Shown: piece after piece, positions 34,875 through 47,371 of the stretch | Position numbering within the stretch: the first letter of the stretch is position 1 | Layout of the letters: each line of letters begins with the position of its first letter | DNA from: Devosia limi DSM 17137 | Lineage (GTDB): Bacteria; Pseudomonadota; Alphaproteobacteria; Rhizobiales; Devosiaceae | Assembly (NCBI RefSeq): GCF_900128975.1 | Contig: NZ_FQVC01000001.1 | Span: 349,595 to 413,594 of the forward strand | Length of the DNA: 64,000 nucleotides | Direction of reading: 5' to 3' | The notes under the pieces: model-generated | Databases searched by the model: none | What the model was told of the DNA's origin: nothing | What the model saw: the letters and a program-made list of their open reading frames with translations, nothing else | Position numbers and translations under genes: made by a program

Positions 34875-35768
34875 GTGCGATCCGACTATTGGGATCAGCC
34901 AGCATTCGAGACCATCCGGCCCCGCCGCCTGGTCGCACCGGTCGTCTTCAACTCGGCCCATTCCGGCCGGGTCTATCCCGAGCGCTTTCTCGCCATGACC
35001 CGGCTCGACCATTTGTCGATTCGCCAGTCCGAGGACGCCTGGGTGGATGAGCTGTTCGCGCGGGCGCCCCATCTGGGTGCGCCGATGCTGCGGGCGCATT
35101 TCCCCCGTGCCTATCTCGACGTCAACCGCGAACCCTGGGAGCTCGATCCCACCATGTTCGTCGAACCGCTGTCGGATCGCTTCAACACCACTTCGCCGCG
35201 CGTTGCCGCCGGGCTGGGCACGCTGGCCCGCGTCGTCGCCGAGAACAAGCCGATCTATCGCGAGCGCCTGACGCTGGATGATGCCCGCATGCGCATCGAG
35301 GGCATCTACCACCCCTATCATGCGGCGCTGCAGGGCCTGCTCAGCGAAGCCATGTCGGCCTTCGGCGTCGCCCTGCTCATTGATTGTCACTCCATGCCGC
35401 GCATTGCGCGCAGCGGTGACCGGCTCGGGCCCGATATCGTGCTGGGCGATCGCTATGGCACCACCTGTGCCCCCATGCTGGTCGATCTGGTCGAAACCAT
35501 TTTCACCAGCGCCGGGCTGCGCGTGGCGCGCAATCGCCCCTATGCCGGCGGCTTTGCCACCCGCACCTATGGACGCCCCCAGCACGGCGTGCATGCCCTG
35601 CAGATCGAAATCAGCCGCCATCTCTATATGAACGAGGCGACGCTCAACAAAAACGAGAACTTCGATGCCGTGCGGCTGCTGATCGAACGGCTGATCTTTG
35701 CCATGATCGGGCTCGACGTGATGACGCTGGTCGGCAACCCCGCCCCCGCGCAAAAGGCCGCCGAATAA
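34875..35768 (+). CDS. N-formylglutamate amidohydrolase family protein
   Basis: A 297-aa protein of the FGase family. Motifs are VVFNSAHSGRVYP (metal-binding His), DAWVDELFA, ARAYLDVNREPWELDP, LLIDCHSMP and HALQIEISRHLYM. The family hydrolyses N-formyl-L-glutamate, the last step of one histidine-degradation route, but no hut genes are adjacent. The start GTG at 34875 has GGGGAGG immediately upstream and matches the family N-terminus; the frame continues upstream over the promoter region. It is divergent from cpdR. Confidence 0.83.
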   Translation: MRSDYWDQPAFETIRPRRLVAPVVFNSAHSGRVYPERFLAMTRLDHLSIRQSEDAWVDELFARAPHLGAPMLRAHFPRAYLDVNREPWELDPTMFVEPLSDRFNTTSPRVAAGLGTLARVVAENKPIYRERLTLDDARMRIEGIYHPYHAALQGLLSEAMSAFGVALLIDCHSMPRIARSGDRLGPDIVLGDRYGTTCAPMLVDLVETIFTSAGLRVARNRPYAGGFATRTYGRPQHGVHALQIEISRHLYMNEATLNKNENFDAVRLLIERLIFAMIGLDVMTLVGNPAPAQKAAE

Positions 35769-35817
35769 AATCATTTCCGAGAGATTGGGCTGGTTCCGCC
35801 GATCGCTTCCGCGACAA

Positions 35818-35840
35818 AAACTGGGCCGCCGTGGCGGCCC
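35818..35840 (-). terminator. Rho-independent terminator on the minus strand
   Basis: Stem GGGCCGC (35823-35829) / GCGGCCC (35834-35840), loop CGTG. Followed on the minus strand by AGTTTTTGT. No minus-strand gene lies upstream, so it implies an unannotated minus-strand transcript. Confidence 0.7.
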
Positions 35841-36000
35841 AAGTCAAGGGAGGAACGATGCCGAACGCGCGATTGTCGAAGGGTGACATGCCGCAAAGCT
35901 TACCCGCGCATTCATCATGCCCCTCAAAAATGAACCCATTTTCGGTCATGTTCAAGCAACCATTGCTGCGGCGCCGTGCTTGCCCCGGCGTTGTTGCATA
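35823..36000 (-). ncRNA. Candidate small RNA (boundaries approximate)
   Basis: The terminator at 35818-35840 must end a minus-strand RNA that starts in the gene-free 35.85-36.05 kb gap. Just before the hairpin the RNA would read GTTCCTCCCTTGAC, an anti-Shine-Dalgarno stretch of the kind used by alphaproteobacterial sRNAs. No promoter is clear, so the 5' end is a guess. Confidence 0.4.
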
Positions 36001-36092
36001 AATGAATCAGCGGAAATCTGCGTATTTTTCCCTGCCCGCTCCCCCCCGACCCTGCTAAGCACAGCTCCAGCACGACAATCCGGTGATCGCCC

Positions 36093-36923
36093 ATGACCGT
36101 CCAGTTCCCCATTGAGACCGCAGCCCTGCCCGCCTCGCTCGACCTCGCCAGGGTGGAAGCAACCCTGCTCCAGGCGGCGGCAGCGGCGGCGGCGATGACC
36201 CTGCCGCTGTTCCGCACCACCCTTGCCGTCGACAACAAATACACCATTGGCTTTGACCCCGTCACCGAGGCCGATCGCGGCGCCGAAACCGCCATCCGCG
36301 CTGTCATCGCCGAGCATTTCCCCGACCACGCCATCATCGGCGAGGAATGGGGTTCGTCCGGCGACAGCCCCTTCACCTGGATCATCGACCCCGTCGATGG
36401 CACCCGCGCCTTCATTTCCGGCGCCCCCGTCTGGGGCACGCTGATCGGCTTTGCTTACGAGGGCGTCGCCATTGCCGGGCTGATGAGCCAGCCCTTTATC
36501 GGCGAAACCTTCCTCGCCGTGCCCGGACGCTCGACCTATCGCCGCGACGGCGGCGCCGCCCAGGCCAATTGCACCAGCGGCCTCGTCGACCTCGCCGCCG
36601 CCCGCGTCTTCACCACCACGCCGGCGCTGTTCCGCGCGCCCGAGCTGGCCCCCAAATGGCAGGCCATCGAGGCCGCGACGCGTCTGCAGCGCTTCGGCAT
36701 GGATTGCTATGGCTATGCGCTCTTGGCCGCCGGCCATGCCGATCTGGTGATCGAGCCCGCCCTCAACACTTATGACATCGCCGCCCTGGTACCGATCATC
36801 CGCGAAGCCGGCGGCGCCATTGCCTGCTGGGACGGCACCGACCCCACCCCCGGCGGCAACGTCATCGCCGCCGCCACCCCTGCTCTGCTGGAAAAGGCCC
36901 TGATCCTGGTCAACGCCAGCTAG
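36093..36923 (+). CDS. hisN: Inositol-monophosphatase family phosphatase (histidinol-phosphatase type)
   Basis: A 276-aa Mg-dependent phosphatase of the IMPase fold. Metal ligands are Glu84/Glu85 in IGEEWG and Asp99/Asp102 in IDPVDGTRAFISG. The third site is the ALNTYDIAALVPIIREAGG segment. The form FISGAPVWGTLIGF and GEEWG points to the HisN (histidinol-phosphatase) branch rather than suhB or cysQ. It would dephosphorylate L-histidinol phosphate in histidine synthesis. It is transcribed alone. Branch assignment is by motif recognition only. Confidence 0.82.
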   Translation: MTVQFPIETAALPASLDLARVEATLLQAAAAAAAMTLPLFRTTLAVDNKYTIGFDPVTEADRGAETAIRAVIAEHFPDHAIIGEEWGSSGDSPFTWIIDPVDGTRAFISGAPVWGTLIGFAYEGVAIAGLMSQPFIGETFLAVPGRSTYRRDGGAAQANCTSGLVDLAAARVFTTTPALFRAPELAPKWQAIEAATRLQRFGMDCYGYALLAAGHADLVIEPALNTYDIAALVPIIREAGGAIACWDGTDPTPGGNVIAAATPALLEKALILVNAS

Positions 36924-36978
36924 GCGCGACGCCCCGCCGGCACGGTTAAGACCACAAATTCGTTCCCGCTTCCCACAG

Positions 36979-37006
36979 TGTCATTCCCGCGCAGGCGGGA
37001 ATCTCC
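36979..37006. repeat. GTCATTCCCGCGCAGGCGGG-type palindrome
   Basis: Single copy between the convergent phosphatase and hydrolase genes. Confidence 0.75.
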
Positions 37007-37047
37007 TCCCCGCTGCCGCCAACAGCGACAACAGCCCCACACCTGAT

Positions 37048-38022
37048 CTACACACTCTGATCGGTAATGAACGCGTCAAACGCCGCCAGCACCTGCCCGC
37101 GCACCGCGTCGTTTTCCATGAACAATTCGTGCCGCGCCCCGGCCACCACCATGTGCCGCCCGGTCCGCATCCGCAGCCCGAACTCTTCGGTCGCCGCCGT
37201 CGCCACCACCCGGTCGCAGGCCGCCGCCAGGATCAGCACCGGCACCCGGATCCTGCCGGGAAAACGATCCTCGGCCGCCGCCGCCATCCCCGCCATCGCC
37301 GCCGCGATCCAGCGGATCGTCGGCTTGCCGGTATCGAGCGCGGGCCTGGCCTTGAGCACATCGATCATCCGCGTGAACCGCCCGAGATCGCTGGTCAGCA
37401 CATTGTCGGCGAATCTCATCTCCATGGCCGGCCCGTCGCGACGGCGCGGCACCGGCAATTCCCCCAGCCCGAAAAAGCTCAGCGTCTCGGCCACCTTGGC
37501 CATCACCCCCGGACTGGCCGGCATGCCCCCCAGCCCGATCATTGGCGATGACAGGAAGATCCGGTCAAACATCAGCCGGTCCGCCGCCCCCGCATGCAGC
37601 GCCACCAGCCCGCCCATCGAATGGCCGACGAGATAGAAGGGCGGTGGGCAGTCGGGCAGCAGGATCTGGCCGTGAAAACTCTGCAGGTCCAGCCAGTAAT
37701 CACTGAACCTGTCGACATAGCCCAGCTGGCGATTGCCGATCAGCCGCTCCGATCCGCCCTGCCCGCGCCAGTCGAATGTCGCCACGGCGAAGCCGCGCGC
37801 GCGGAAATCCGCGATGGTCTCGAAATACTTCTCAATGAATTCGCCGCGCCCCTGCACCAGGCAGATGGTGCCGCGATGCGCCCCCGCCGATTTCGGCCAG
37901 ATCGCATAGCGCAACCGCACCTTGTCGCTGGTCATGAAGTGGGCCACCCGTGCTCCCGCCGGCACGCGATTGGACGGAATATCGACGAGGCTGGCCCCCT
38001 CGGGATCGGCGATGGCGGTCAT
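37048..38022 (-). CDS. Alpha/beta hydrolase, lysophospholipase-like
   Basis: A 324-aa serine hydrolase of the monoglyceride-lipase/PldB group. Nucleophile elbow GHSMGGL (around residues 134-140), oxyanion-side LVQGRGEFIEKY, FDWRGQGGS, and a late acid/histidine pair (AACDRVV ... GARHELFME). It would cleave lysophospholipids or monoacylglycerols. The start ATG at 38022 begins MTAIADPEG. A strong terminator on the same strand ends only 47 nt upstream of the start, and a LexA box lies 200 nt upstream, so expression may be separated from, or attenuated by, that leader. Confidence 0.82.
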   Translation of the reverse strand: MTAIADPEGASLVDIPSNRVPAGARVAHFMTSDKVRLRYAIWPKSAGAHRGTICLVQGRGEFIEKYFETIADFRARGFAVATFDWRGQGGSERLIGNRQLGYVDRFSDYWLDLQSFHGQILLPDCPPPFYLVGHSMGGLVALHAGAADRLMFDRIFLSSPMIGLGGMPASPGVMAKVAETLSFFGLGELPVPRRRDGPAMEMRFADNVLTSDLGRFTRMIDVLKARPALDTGKPTIRWIAAAMAGMAAAAEDRFPGRIRVPVLILAAACDRVVATAATEEFGLRMRTGRHMVVAGARHELFMENDAVRGQVLAAFDAFITDQSV

Positions 38023-38068
38023 GACGCGCTTTCTCTGGCTACCGGCCCAGACATAGAGCAAAAGCGCT

Positions 38069-38104
38069 TAAAAAAGAAAACCAGCATCTCTTGCGAGGTG
38101 CTGG
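38069..38104 (-). terminator. Strong rho-independent terminator upstream of the hydrolase gene
   Basis: Stem CCAGCATCTC (38081-38090) / GAGGTGCTGG (38095-38104) with loop TTGC. On the minus strand it is followed by TTTTCTTTTTT (38080 to 38070). The only upstream source of transcription is the gene-free 38.1-38.25 kb region. Confidence 0.85.
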
Positions 38105-38215
38105 CTTCCCTGTTTGCGGCCCGTGCGGGGGGCGGGTGACGGGACCGCCTTGTCGTCGTGCCGCGGGATGTCCCTCGGCACATGCCCCGTTCTAGCGCCC
38201 CCACCCTGAACTCGA
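38069..38215 (-). ncRNA. Candidate LexA-linked structured RNA (5' end approximate)
   Basis: Between a LexA box (38228-38242) and the terminator (38069-38104) the minus strand carries a strong hairpin at 38158-38181 (GTGCCG...CGGCAC with GGGA/TCCC inside). Any RNA begun near the box would be about 130-145 nt with two hairpins. It could be an independent sRNA or an attenuated leader of the hydrolase gene. A 61-codon frame crosses the region but runs through the terminator and looks non-coding. Confidence 0.45.
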
Positions 38216-38227
38216 CCGGACAGCGCC

Positions 38228-38242
38228 GTTCATTTTCGGTTC
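38228..38242. promoter_or_regulatory. LexA box GTTC-N7-GTTC
   Basis: GTTC (38228-38231), ATTTTCG, GTTC (38239-38242): an exact match to the direct-repeat SOS operator of alphaproteobacterial LexA. It is intergenic, 206 nt from the hydrolase start and 341 nt from hsp20. Confidence 0.65.
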
Positions 38243-38300
38243 ATGTGCCGCGGCCCCCGCCCATCCCCCCAACCCCATCCGCCATCACCACCCCATCAGT

Positions 38301-38384
38301 CGTCATCCCGGCGAAAGCCGGGATCCAGTTTCCTGCTGCGCCCCACGCCCCCCAAAAACTGGCCCCGGCTTTCGCCGGGGTGAC
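38301..38384. repeat. Inverted pair of GTCATCCCGGCGAAAGCCGG-type elements
   Basis: One unit near 38301-38325 and its inverted copy near 38358-38384, in the gap upstream of hsp20. Confidence 0.75.
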
Positions 38385-38555
38385 GCCCGGTGTGTGTTCG
38401 CCCCCAAGCACCGCCCGCCCAGTCGTCGTCCGCTCCCCCTTGAACCCCAAAATCCCCCACCTACATTTCATGCGTTCGCCGGCATTGCCGGGAGCCCCGG
38501 CCTCGCCCAACTGACCGCTTGCCTAATGTTGGGAGCGCAGAGCGAGAGACGGGAT

Positions 38556-38579
38556 CACACGTTGCTCAAGGAGAATGTG
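38556..38579 (+). promoter_or_regulatory. ROSE-like RNA thermometer hairpin over the hsp20 ribosome binding site
   Basis: In the leader, CACA (38556-38559) pairs with TGTG (38576-38579), TT (38562-38563) with AA (38574-38575), and CTC (38565-38567) with GAG (38571-38573). G38564 is bulged and the loop is AAG. The TTGCT-AAGGAG arrangement, with a bulged G opposite the Shine-Dalgarno, is the hallmark of ROSE elements on small heat-shock genes. Confidence 0.7.
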
Positions 38580-38582
38580 ACC

Positions 38583-39038
38583 ATGCAGACCATCGACTTT
38601 TCCCCCTTCTATCGTTCGACCGTCGGCTTTGACCGCCTGTTCAACCGGCTCGATACCCTTGTGGGTCAGGAAGCCAAGACCTACCCGCCCTACAATATCG
38701 AGCGCACCGGCGATGATGCCTACCGCATCTCGATTGCCGTCGCTGGCTTCTCCAATGGCGATATCGCTATTGAGACCAAGGAGAACAACCTCGTGGTCAA
38801 GGGTGCCAAATCAGCCGAAACCGGCGATAAGGCCCGTGAATTCCTCCATCGCGGCATTGCCGAGCGCGCTTTCGAGCTGCGTTTCCAGCTTGCCGACTAT
38901 GTCGAGGTGAGCGGGGCTTCGCTGGAAAACGGACTATTGCACCTCGAGCTGAAGCGCGAATTGCCCGAAAGCAAGAAGCCGCGCCAGATCGCCATCAATG
39001 GCGGTGCCAAGTCGATAGAGGATCAGTCGGTCAACTAG
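38583..39038 (+). CDS. Small heat-shock protein, Hsp20/IbpA type
   Basis: A 151-aa chaperone holdase. The N-terminus MQTIDFSPFYRSTVGFDRLFNRLD is the class A IbpA-like arm. The alpha-crystallin domain spans about residues 38-135 (PPYNIERTGDDAYRISIAVAGF ... FQLADYVEVSGASLENGLLHLEL). The C-terminal IxI-like motif is RQIAIN. The start ATG at 38583 has AAGGAG 9 nt upstream, held in a ROSE-like hairpin, so translation should rise with temperature. A rho-independent terminator follows. It binds unfolding proteins in the cytoplasm for later refolding. Confidence 0.92.
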   Translation: MQTIDFSPFYRSTVGFDRLFNRLDTLVGQEAKTYPPYNIERTGDDAYRISIAVAGFSNGDIAIETKENNLVVKGAKSAETGDKAREFLHRGIAERAFELRFQLADYVEVSGASLENGLLHLELKRELPESKKPRQIAINGGAKSIEDQSVN

Positions 39039-39060
39039 GGACTGACTGAGCCAGAGACGG

Positions 39061-39090
39061 GGGCGCAGTTCGCAAGGACTGCGCCCTTTT
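39061..39090 (+). terminator. Rho-independent terminator after hsp20
   Basis: Perfect 9-bp stem GGGCGCAGT (39061-39069) / ACTGCGCCC (39078-39086) followed by TTTT. Confidence 0.85.
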
Positions 39091-39221
39091 GATTCGCGTC
39101 GGCGCAATCGCGCATGGAACTCTGAGCGCCTTTGGCGGTTCCTCTCACACCTCTCCCCGGTACGGCCGGCAGCGGCACCACAGCGCGCCCCGGCCGCGAC
39201 CCAAGCGTCAAAGGATCCGTC

Positions 39222-39695
39222 ATGAAGACCCCATCGATCGCGCTCAAGTCCAACACCAAGTCCACTGTCATCGCCGTGCTCAATGCGCGCCTGGCCGATG
39301 CCATCGATCTGTCGCTCGCCACCAAGCAGGCGCACTGGAACCTCAAGGGCCCGCAATTCATCGCCGTCCATGAAATGCTCGACGGCTTCCGCGCCCAGCT
39401 CGATGTCCACACCGACACCATTGCCGAGCGCGTCGCCCAGCTCGATGGCATTGCCCTGGGCACCACCCAGAATGTCGCCAAGTCCAGCAAGCTCGAAGCC
39501 TATCCCACCGATATCCGCAAGGTTCCCGACCATGTCGCGGCGCTGGCCGAGCGCTATGCCGCTCTGGGCAATCAGGTGCGCGAGGATATCGATACCACCG
39601 ACGAAGCCGGCGACGCCGATAGCGCCGATATTCTCACCGCCTTTTCGCGCGAGCTCGATAAGGACCTGTGGTTCCTCAAGTCCCATCTCGAATAG
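39222..39695 (+). CDS. dps: DNA starvation/stationary-phase protection protein Dps
   Basis: A 157-aa ferritin-like protein that forms a 12-mer shell, oxidises and stores iron with hydrogen peroxide, and protects DNA. All expected ferroxidase residues are present with the right spacing: His38 (AHWNLKG), His50, Asp54, Asp65 and Glu69 (DTIAERV). The lysine-containing N-terminal tail (MKTPSIALKSNTKS) could contact DNA. The start ATG at 39222 has AAAGGA upstream; the frame is open further up without a ribosome binding site. It is transcribed alone, after hsp20. Confidence 0.93.
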   Translation: MKTPSIALKSNTKSTVIAVLNARLADAIDLSLATKQAHWNLKGPQFIAVHEMLDGFRAQLDVHTDTIAERVAQLDGIALGTTQNVAKSSKLEAYPTDIRKVPDHVAALAERYAALGNQVREDIDTTDEAGDADSADILTAFSRELDKDLWFLKSHLE

Positions 39696-39718
39696 GCAAT
39701 TTTGACCACCTGGTCCGG

Positions 39719-39752
39719 AAAGGCGCTCCCATCGGGCGCCTTTCTGCATTTT
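39719..39752 (+). terminator. Rho-independent terminator after dps
   Basis: Stem AAAGGCGC (39719-39726) / GCGCCTTT (39736-39743) followed by CTGCATTTTT. Confidence 0.75.
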
Positions 39753-39761
39753 TGCCGTCGC

Positions 39762-39801
39762 TTTCCTACGATTTCCTACAGCAAAGTTGGACATTTCCTA
39801 C
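39762..39801. promoter_or_regulatory. Three phased TTTCCTAC direct repeats upstream of gltB
   Basis: Copies at 39762-39769, 39772-39779 and 39794-39801, spaced 10 and 22 bp, so on one face of the helix. They lie in the 420-bp gene-free region (39744-40163) before gltB, about 370 nt from its start. Possible activator site; no regulator is assigned. The rest of the region shows no other clear element. Confidence 0.5.
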
Positions 39802-40163
39802 ATTGCCTGCCGAAATTGCGGCAAATCCGCTTGCTCCCCGTTTGGAATTATGCAAATGTGACCGCGATAGGGCAGCACAACTGTCCTATCTGATCGCGGC
39901 GCCCCGGTCTCCCCGGCCAGCCCGCGCGCCCGATCCGGCTGGCCCGCTTTTTGTGAGCGGAAACGGAGGGGCGGGGCTGATACGAGCCCGAACGAGCGGC
40001 CATTTGGATGCAGTGCCGCTCCCCACGGAATAGACATTGCCACTGCCCGAGCCGTACTCTGTGCGACCCGATCTGGCGATGTGTCCGCAAATTCGGGTCG
40101 GCAGCCGCCGGCAATGGTATAAATTCGGCGACTTCGCTCGCCACAGCTCAAGGATAACAGACC

Positions 40164-44876
<4,713 letters not shown>

Positions 44877-44959
44877 TGATGCAAAACCACCATGCTGGCG
44901 GCCCCGTCGCCTGCCTCCCCCACTCTGCTGGCACGATCCAGCCCCATTCACCGCGCCAT

Positions 44960-45003
44960 TCCTCCCCCTTCGAGGGGGAGGCTAGGTGGGGGTGGGGCTA
45001 CGC
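44960..45003. repeat. GGGGAGGG-type palindrome between gltB and gltD
   Basis: Core CCTCCCCCTTCGAGGGGGAG with the adjoining GGTGGGGGTGGGG tail, inside the gltBD intercistronic gap. Confidence 0.75.
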
Positions 45004-45041
45004 GCACCGCACCAACGACATCCAATCCAAGGAGCAAAGCC

Positions 45042-46469
45042 ATGGGTAAGGTAACAGGCTTTCTCGAAATCGAGCGCGAAGAGCCCCGCTATGAGCCGGC
45101 CTCGGATCGCATTCGCCATTTCGGCGAGTTCACCATTCCGATGTCGGAAGGGCGCATCGTCGATCAGGCGGCGCGCTGCATGGATTGCGGCATTCCGTTC
45201 TGCCATGGCGATACCGGCTGCCCGGTGCACAACCAGATCCCCGACTGGAATGATCTGGTGTTCAACGGCGACTGGGAAGAAGCGGCGCGCAACCTGCATT
45301 CGACCAATAACTTCCCCGAATTCACCGGCCGCATCTGCCCCGCTCCCTGCGAGGAGGCCTGCACGCTGAACCTCGAGGACAGCCCGGTCGCCATCAAGAC
45401 CGTCGAACAGGCCATCGCCGATCGCGCCATTCGCAATGGCTGGGTCAAGCCGCAGGTCAATGCCAGCAAGACCGGCAAGTCGGTCGCCATTGTCGGCTCC
45501 GGCCCTGCCGGCATGGCCGCAGCCCAGCAGCTGGCCCGCGCCGGCCATGACGTTCACCTCTATGAGCGTGAACCCAAGGCCGGTGGCCTGATGCGCTATG
45601 GCATTCCCGACTTCAAGATGGAAAAGGACCATATCGACTTCCGCGTCACCCAGATGGAAGCCGAAGGCGTCACCTTCCACTATGGCGAGAATATCGGTGT
45701 GACCCGGCCCCTGTCCGACCTGCAATCGCGTCACGACGCGGTGCTGCTGGCCGGCGGTTCGGAAAAGCCGCGCGAGGTCGATGCCGAAGGCGTCACCCTC
45801 AATGGCGTTGACTTCGCCATGCCCTTCCTCGTGCAGCAGAACCGTCGCCTCGGCGGCGAGGACGTCTCCAACGAGGTCCAGCTGACCGCCGCCGGCAAGC
45901 ATGTCGTTGTCGTCGGTGGCGGTGATACCGCCAGCGACTGCGTCGGCACCAGCTTCCGTCAGGGCGCCATTGCCGTCACCCAGCTCGACGTGCGCCCGAT
46001 GCCGCCCGAGCTGGAAAACAAGCTGACCAACTGGCCCAATTGGGCGGTCAAGATGCGCACCTCGTCCTCGCAGGCCGAAGGCGCCATCCGCGAATTCGCC
46101 GCTGGCACCATGAAGATCATTGGCAATGCCAGGGGTGAAGTCACCGGCGTCGAATGCGCCAGGGTTGATCGCAAGCGCCAGCCGATCCCCGGCACCGAAT
46201 TCGTCATCAAGGCGGACCTGGTGCTGCTGGCCATCGGCTTCGCCCACCCCATCCATGAGGGCATGCTGGCCGAACTGGGTGCCCAGCTCGACAAGCGCGG
46301 CAATCTCTTCGCCGACACGTTCAGCTACAAGACCTCGGTCGACAAGGTCTACGCCGCCGGCGACATGCGCCGCGGCCAGTCCCTCGTCGTCTGGGCCATC
46401 CGCGAAGGCCGTCAGGCCGCCCGCGCCATCGACATCGACCTGATGGGCAAAACCGACCTGCCGCGCTGA
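45042..46469 (+). CDS. gltD: Glutamate synthase (NADPH), small subunit
   Basis: A 475-aa flavoprotein that passes electrons from NADPH to GltB. The N-terminal cysteine-rich region ([20 protein letters not shown] and CPAPCEEAC) holds two 4Fe-4S clusters. The FAD-binding motif [19 protein letters not shown] begins near residue 150, and the NADPH-binding [12 protein letters not shown] lies near residue 290. The start ATG at 45042 has AAGGAG 7 nt upstream; the frame is open upstream through the repeat. It is operonic with gltB. Confidence 0.96.
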   Translation: MGKVTGFLEIEREEPRYEPASDRIRHFGEFTIPMSEGRIVDQAARCMDCGIPFCHGDTGCPVHNQIPDWNDLVFNGDWEEAARNLHSTNNFPEFTGRICPAPCEEACTLNLEDSPVAIKTVEQAIADRAIRNGWVKPQVNASKTGKSVAIVGSGPAGMAAAQQLARAGHDVHLYEREPKAGGLMRYGIPDFKMEKDHIDFRVTQMEAEGVTFHYGENIGVTRPLSDLQSRHDAVLLAGGSEKPREVDAEGVTLNGVDFAMPFLVQQNRRLGGEDVSNEVQLTAAGKHVVVVGGGDTASDCVGTSFRQGAIAVTQLDVRPMPPELENKLTNWPNWAVKMRTSSSQAEGAIREFAAGTMKIIGNARGEVTGVECARVDRKRQPIPGTEFVIKADLVLLAIGFAHPIHEGMLAELGAQLDKRGNLFADTFSYKTSVDKVYAAGDMRRGQSLVVWAIREGRQAARAIDIDLMGKTDLPR

Positions 46470-46517
46470 GGCCCTGGGGCCAATGCCAGTGCCCCCACCA
46501 CCGCACCCCCAGTCATC

Positions 46518-46564
46518 GTCCCCTCCCCCTCGAGGGGGAGGGCCAGGGTGGGGGTGCTACGCGT
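46518..46564. repeat. GGGGAGGG-type palindrome between gltD and hpt
   Basis: Perfect core CCCTCCCCCTCGAGGGGGAG plus the tail GGTGGGGGTGCTACGCG, a well-preserved member of the family. Confidence 0.75.
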
Positions 46565-46654
46565 GGGCCTTGGTCTGCGGTGATTGATCGGCCTCCACAC
46601 ACTGGAATCCCGTCCCAATGCGCGCTAGACGTTAGCGCCACCGGGAATCGCCTC

Positions 46655-47191
46655 ATGACCAAGCCCTATACCGTCGACGAACTGATCTCCGCCAAAGCCA
46701 TCGCCGCGCGCGTCGAGGCCCTGGCCAAGGAAATCTCCACCCACTTTGCCGATACCGACAAGCTGGTCGTTGTCGGCTTGCTGCGCGGCTCGTTCATCTT
46801 CATCGCCGATCTCGTGCGTGAACTCGACCTGCCGGTGGAAGTCGATTTCCTCGAAGCCTCGTCCTATGGCAATGCCATGGAATCGAGCCGCGAAGTGCGC
46901 ATCCTCAAGGATTTGCGGGGCGAAATCGGCGGCCGCGACGTGCTGGTCGTGGAAGACATTGTCGATACCGGCTACACGCTCAAGCACGTGCTGGAAATCC
47001 TCGAGACCCGCCATCCCCGCCGCATGGAAGTCTGCGCCCTGCTCAACAAGCCCAGCCGCCGCGAAACCGATGTGCAGGCCAAATGGGTCGGCTTCGATAT
47101 CCCGGACAAGTTCGTCGTCGGCTACGGCATCGACTACGGCCAGCGCAACCGCAACCTGCCCCATATCGGCGCCGTCCGCTTCCTGGAATAG
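46655..47191 (+). CDS. hpt: Hypoxanthine phosphoribosyltransferase
   Basis: A 178-aa purine salvage enzyme that joins hypoxanthine (or guanine) to PRPP, giving IMP or GMP. The PRPP-binding motif [14 protein letters not shown] is near residues 90-103. Other family blocks are [29 protein letters not shown] and [19 protein letters not shown]. The start ATG at 46655 begins [19 protein letters not shown]. It is transcribed after gltD with a palindrome in the gap; a shared transcript is possible. Confidence 0.93.
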   Translation: MTKPYTVDELISAKAIAARVEALAKEISTHFADTDKLVVVGLLRGSFIFIADLVRELDLPVEVDFLEASSYGNAMESSREVRILKDLRGEIGGRDVLVVEDIVDTGYTLKHVLEILETRHPRRMEVCALLNKPSRRETDVQAKWVGFDIPDKFVVGYGIDYGQRNRNLPHIGAVRFLE

Positions 47192-47263
47192 GCAGTCGCC
47201 CACCCGGCTTCAGCCACCAACCCGGAGCCTCTCCCCCACAAGGGAGCCATCCACCTCGCCACG

Positions 47264-47291
47264 GTGTCATTCCCACGCAGGCGGGAATCTC
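47264..47291. repeat. GTCATTCCCACGCAGGCGGG-type palindrome
   Basis: Single slightly diverged copy in the convergent gap between hpt and the SGNH hydrolase gene. Confidence 0.7.
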
Positions 47292-47371
47292 CTTCTCCCA
47301 GACGCCGCCGCCTCCGCCCCGGGTCATATTCCCGTCAGACGCCGTTCGTCTGCGTTCGGAGACTGCTGTCT

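Larger units (their letters stand above)
35769..36092. other. Gap after the amidohydrolase gene holding a candidate sRNA
   Basis: 324 bases. It contains a hairpin-plus-T-run terminator on the minus strand (35818-35840) and a possible small RNA behind it. A 47-codon plus-strand frame (35858-36001, ATG preceded by GGGAGG) is possible, but its product looks non-protein-like. No firm gene. Confidence 0.5.

Noticed and set aside
35644..35955. A 103-codon minus-strand frame over the orphan terminator
   Set aside because: It crosses the terminator, has no Shine-Dalgarno, and its C-terminal half is antisense of the amidohydrolase gene.
38019..38204. A 61-codon minus-strand frame ending in ATGA overlap with the hydrolase start
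   Set aside because: It reads straight through a strong terminator, gives an Arg/Ser/Pro-rich product, and has no ribosome binding site. The overlap is probably chance, though worth a glance if the terminator is leaky.
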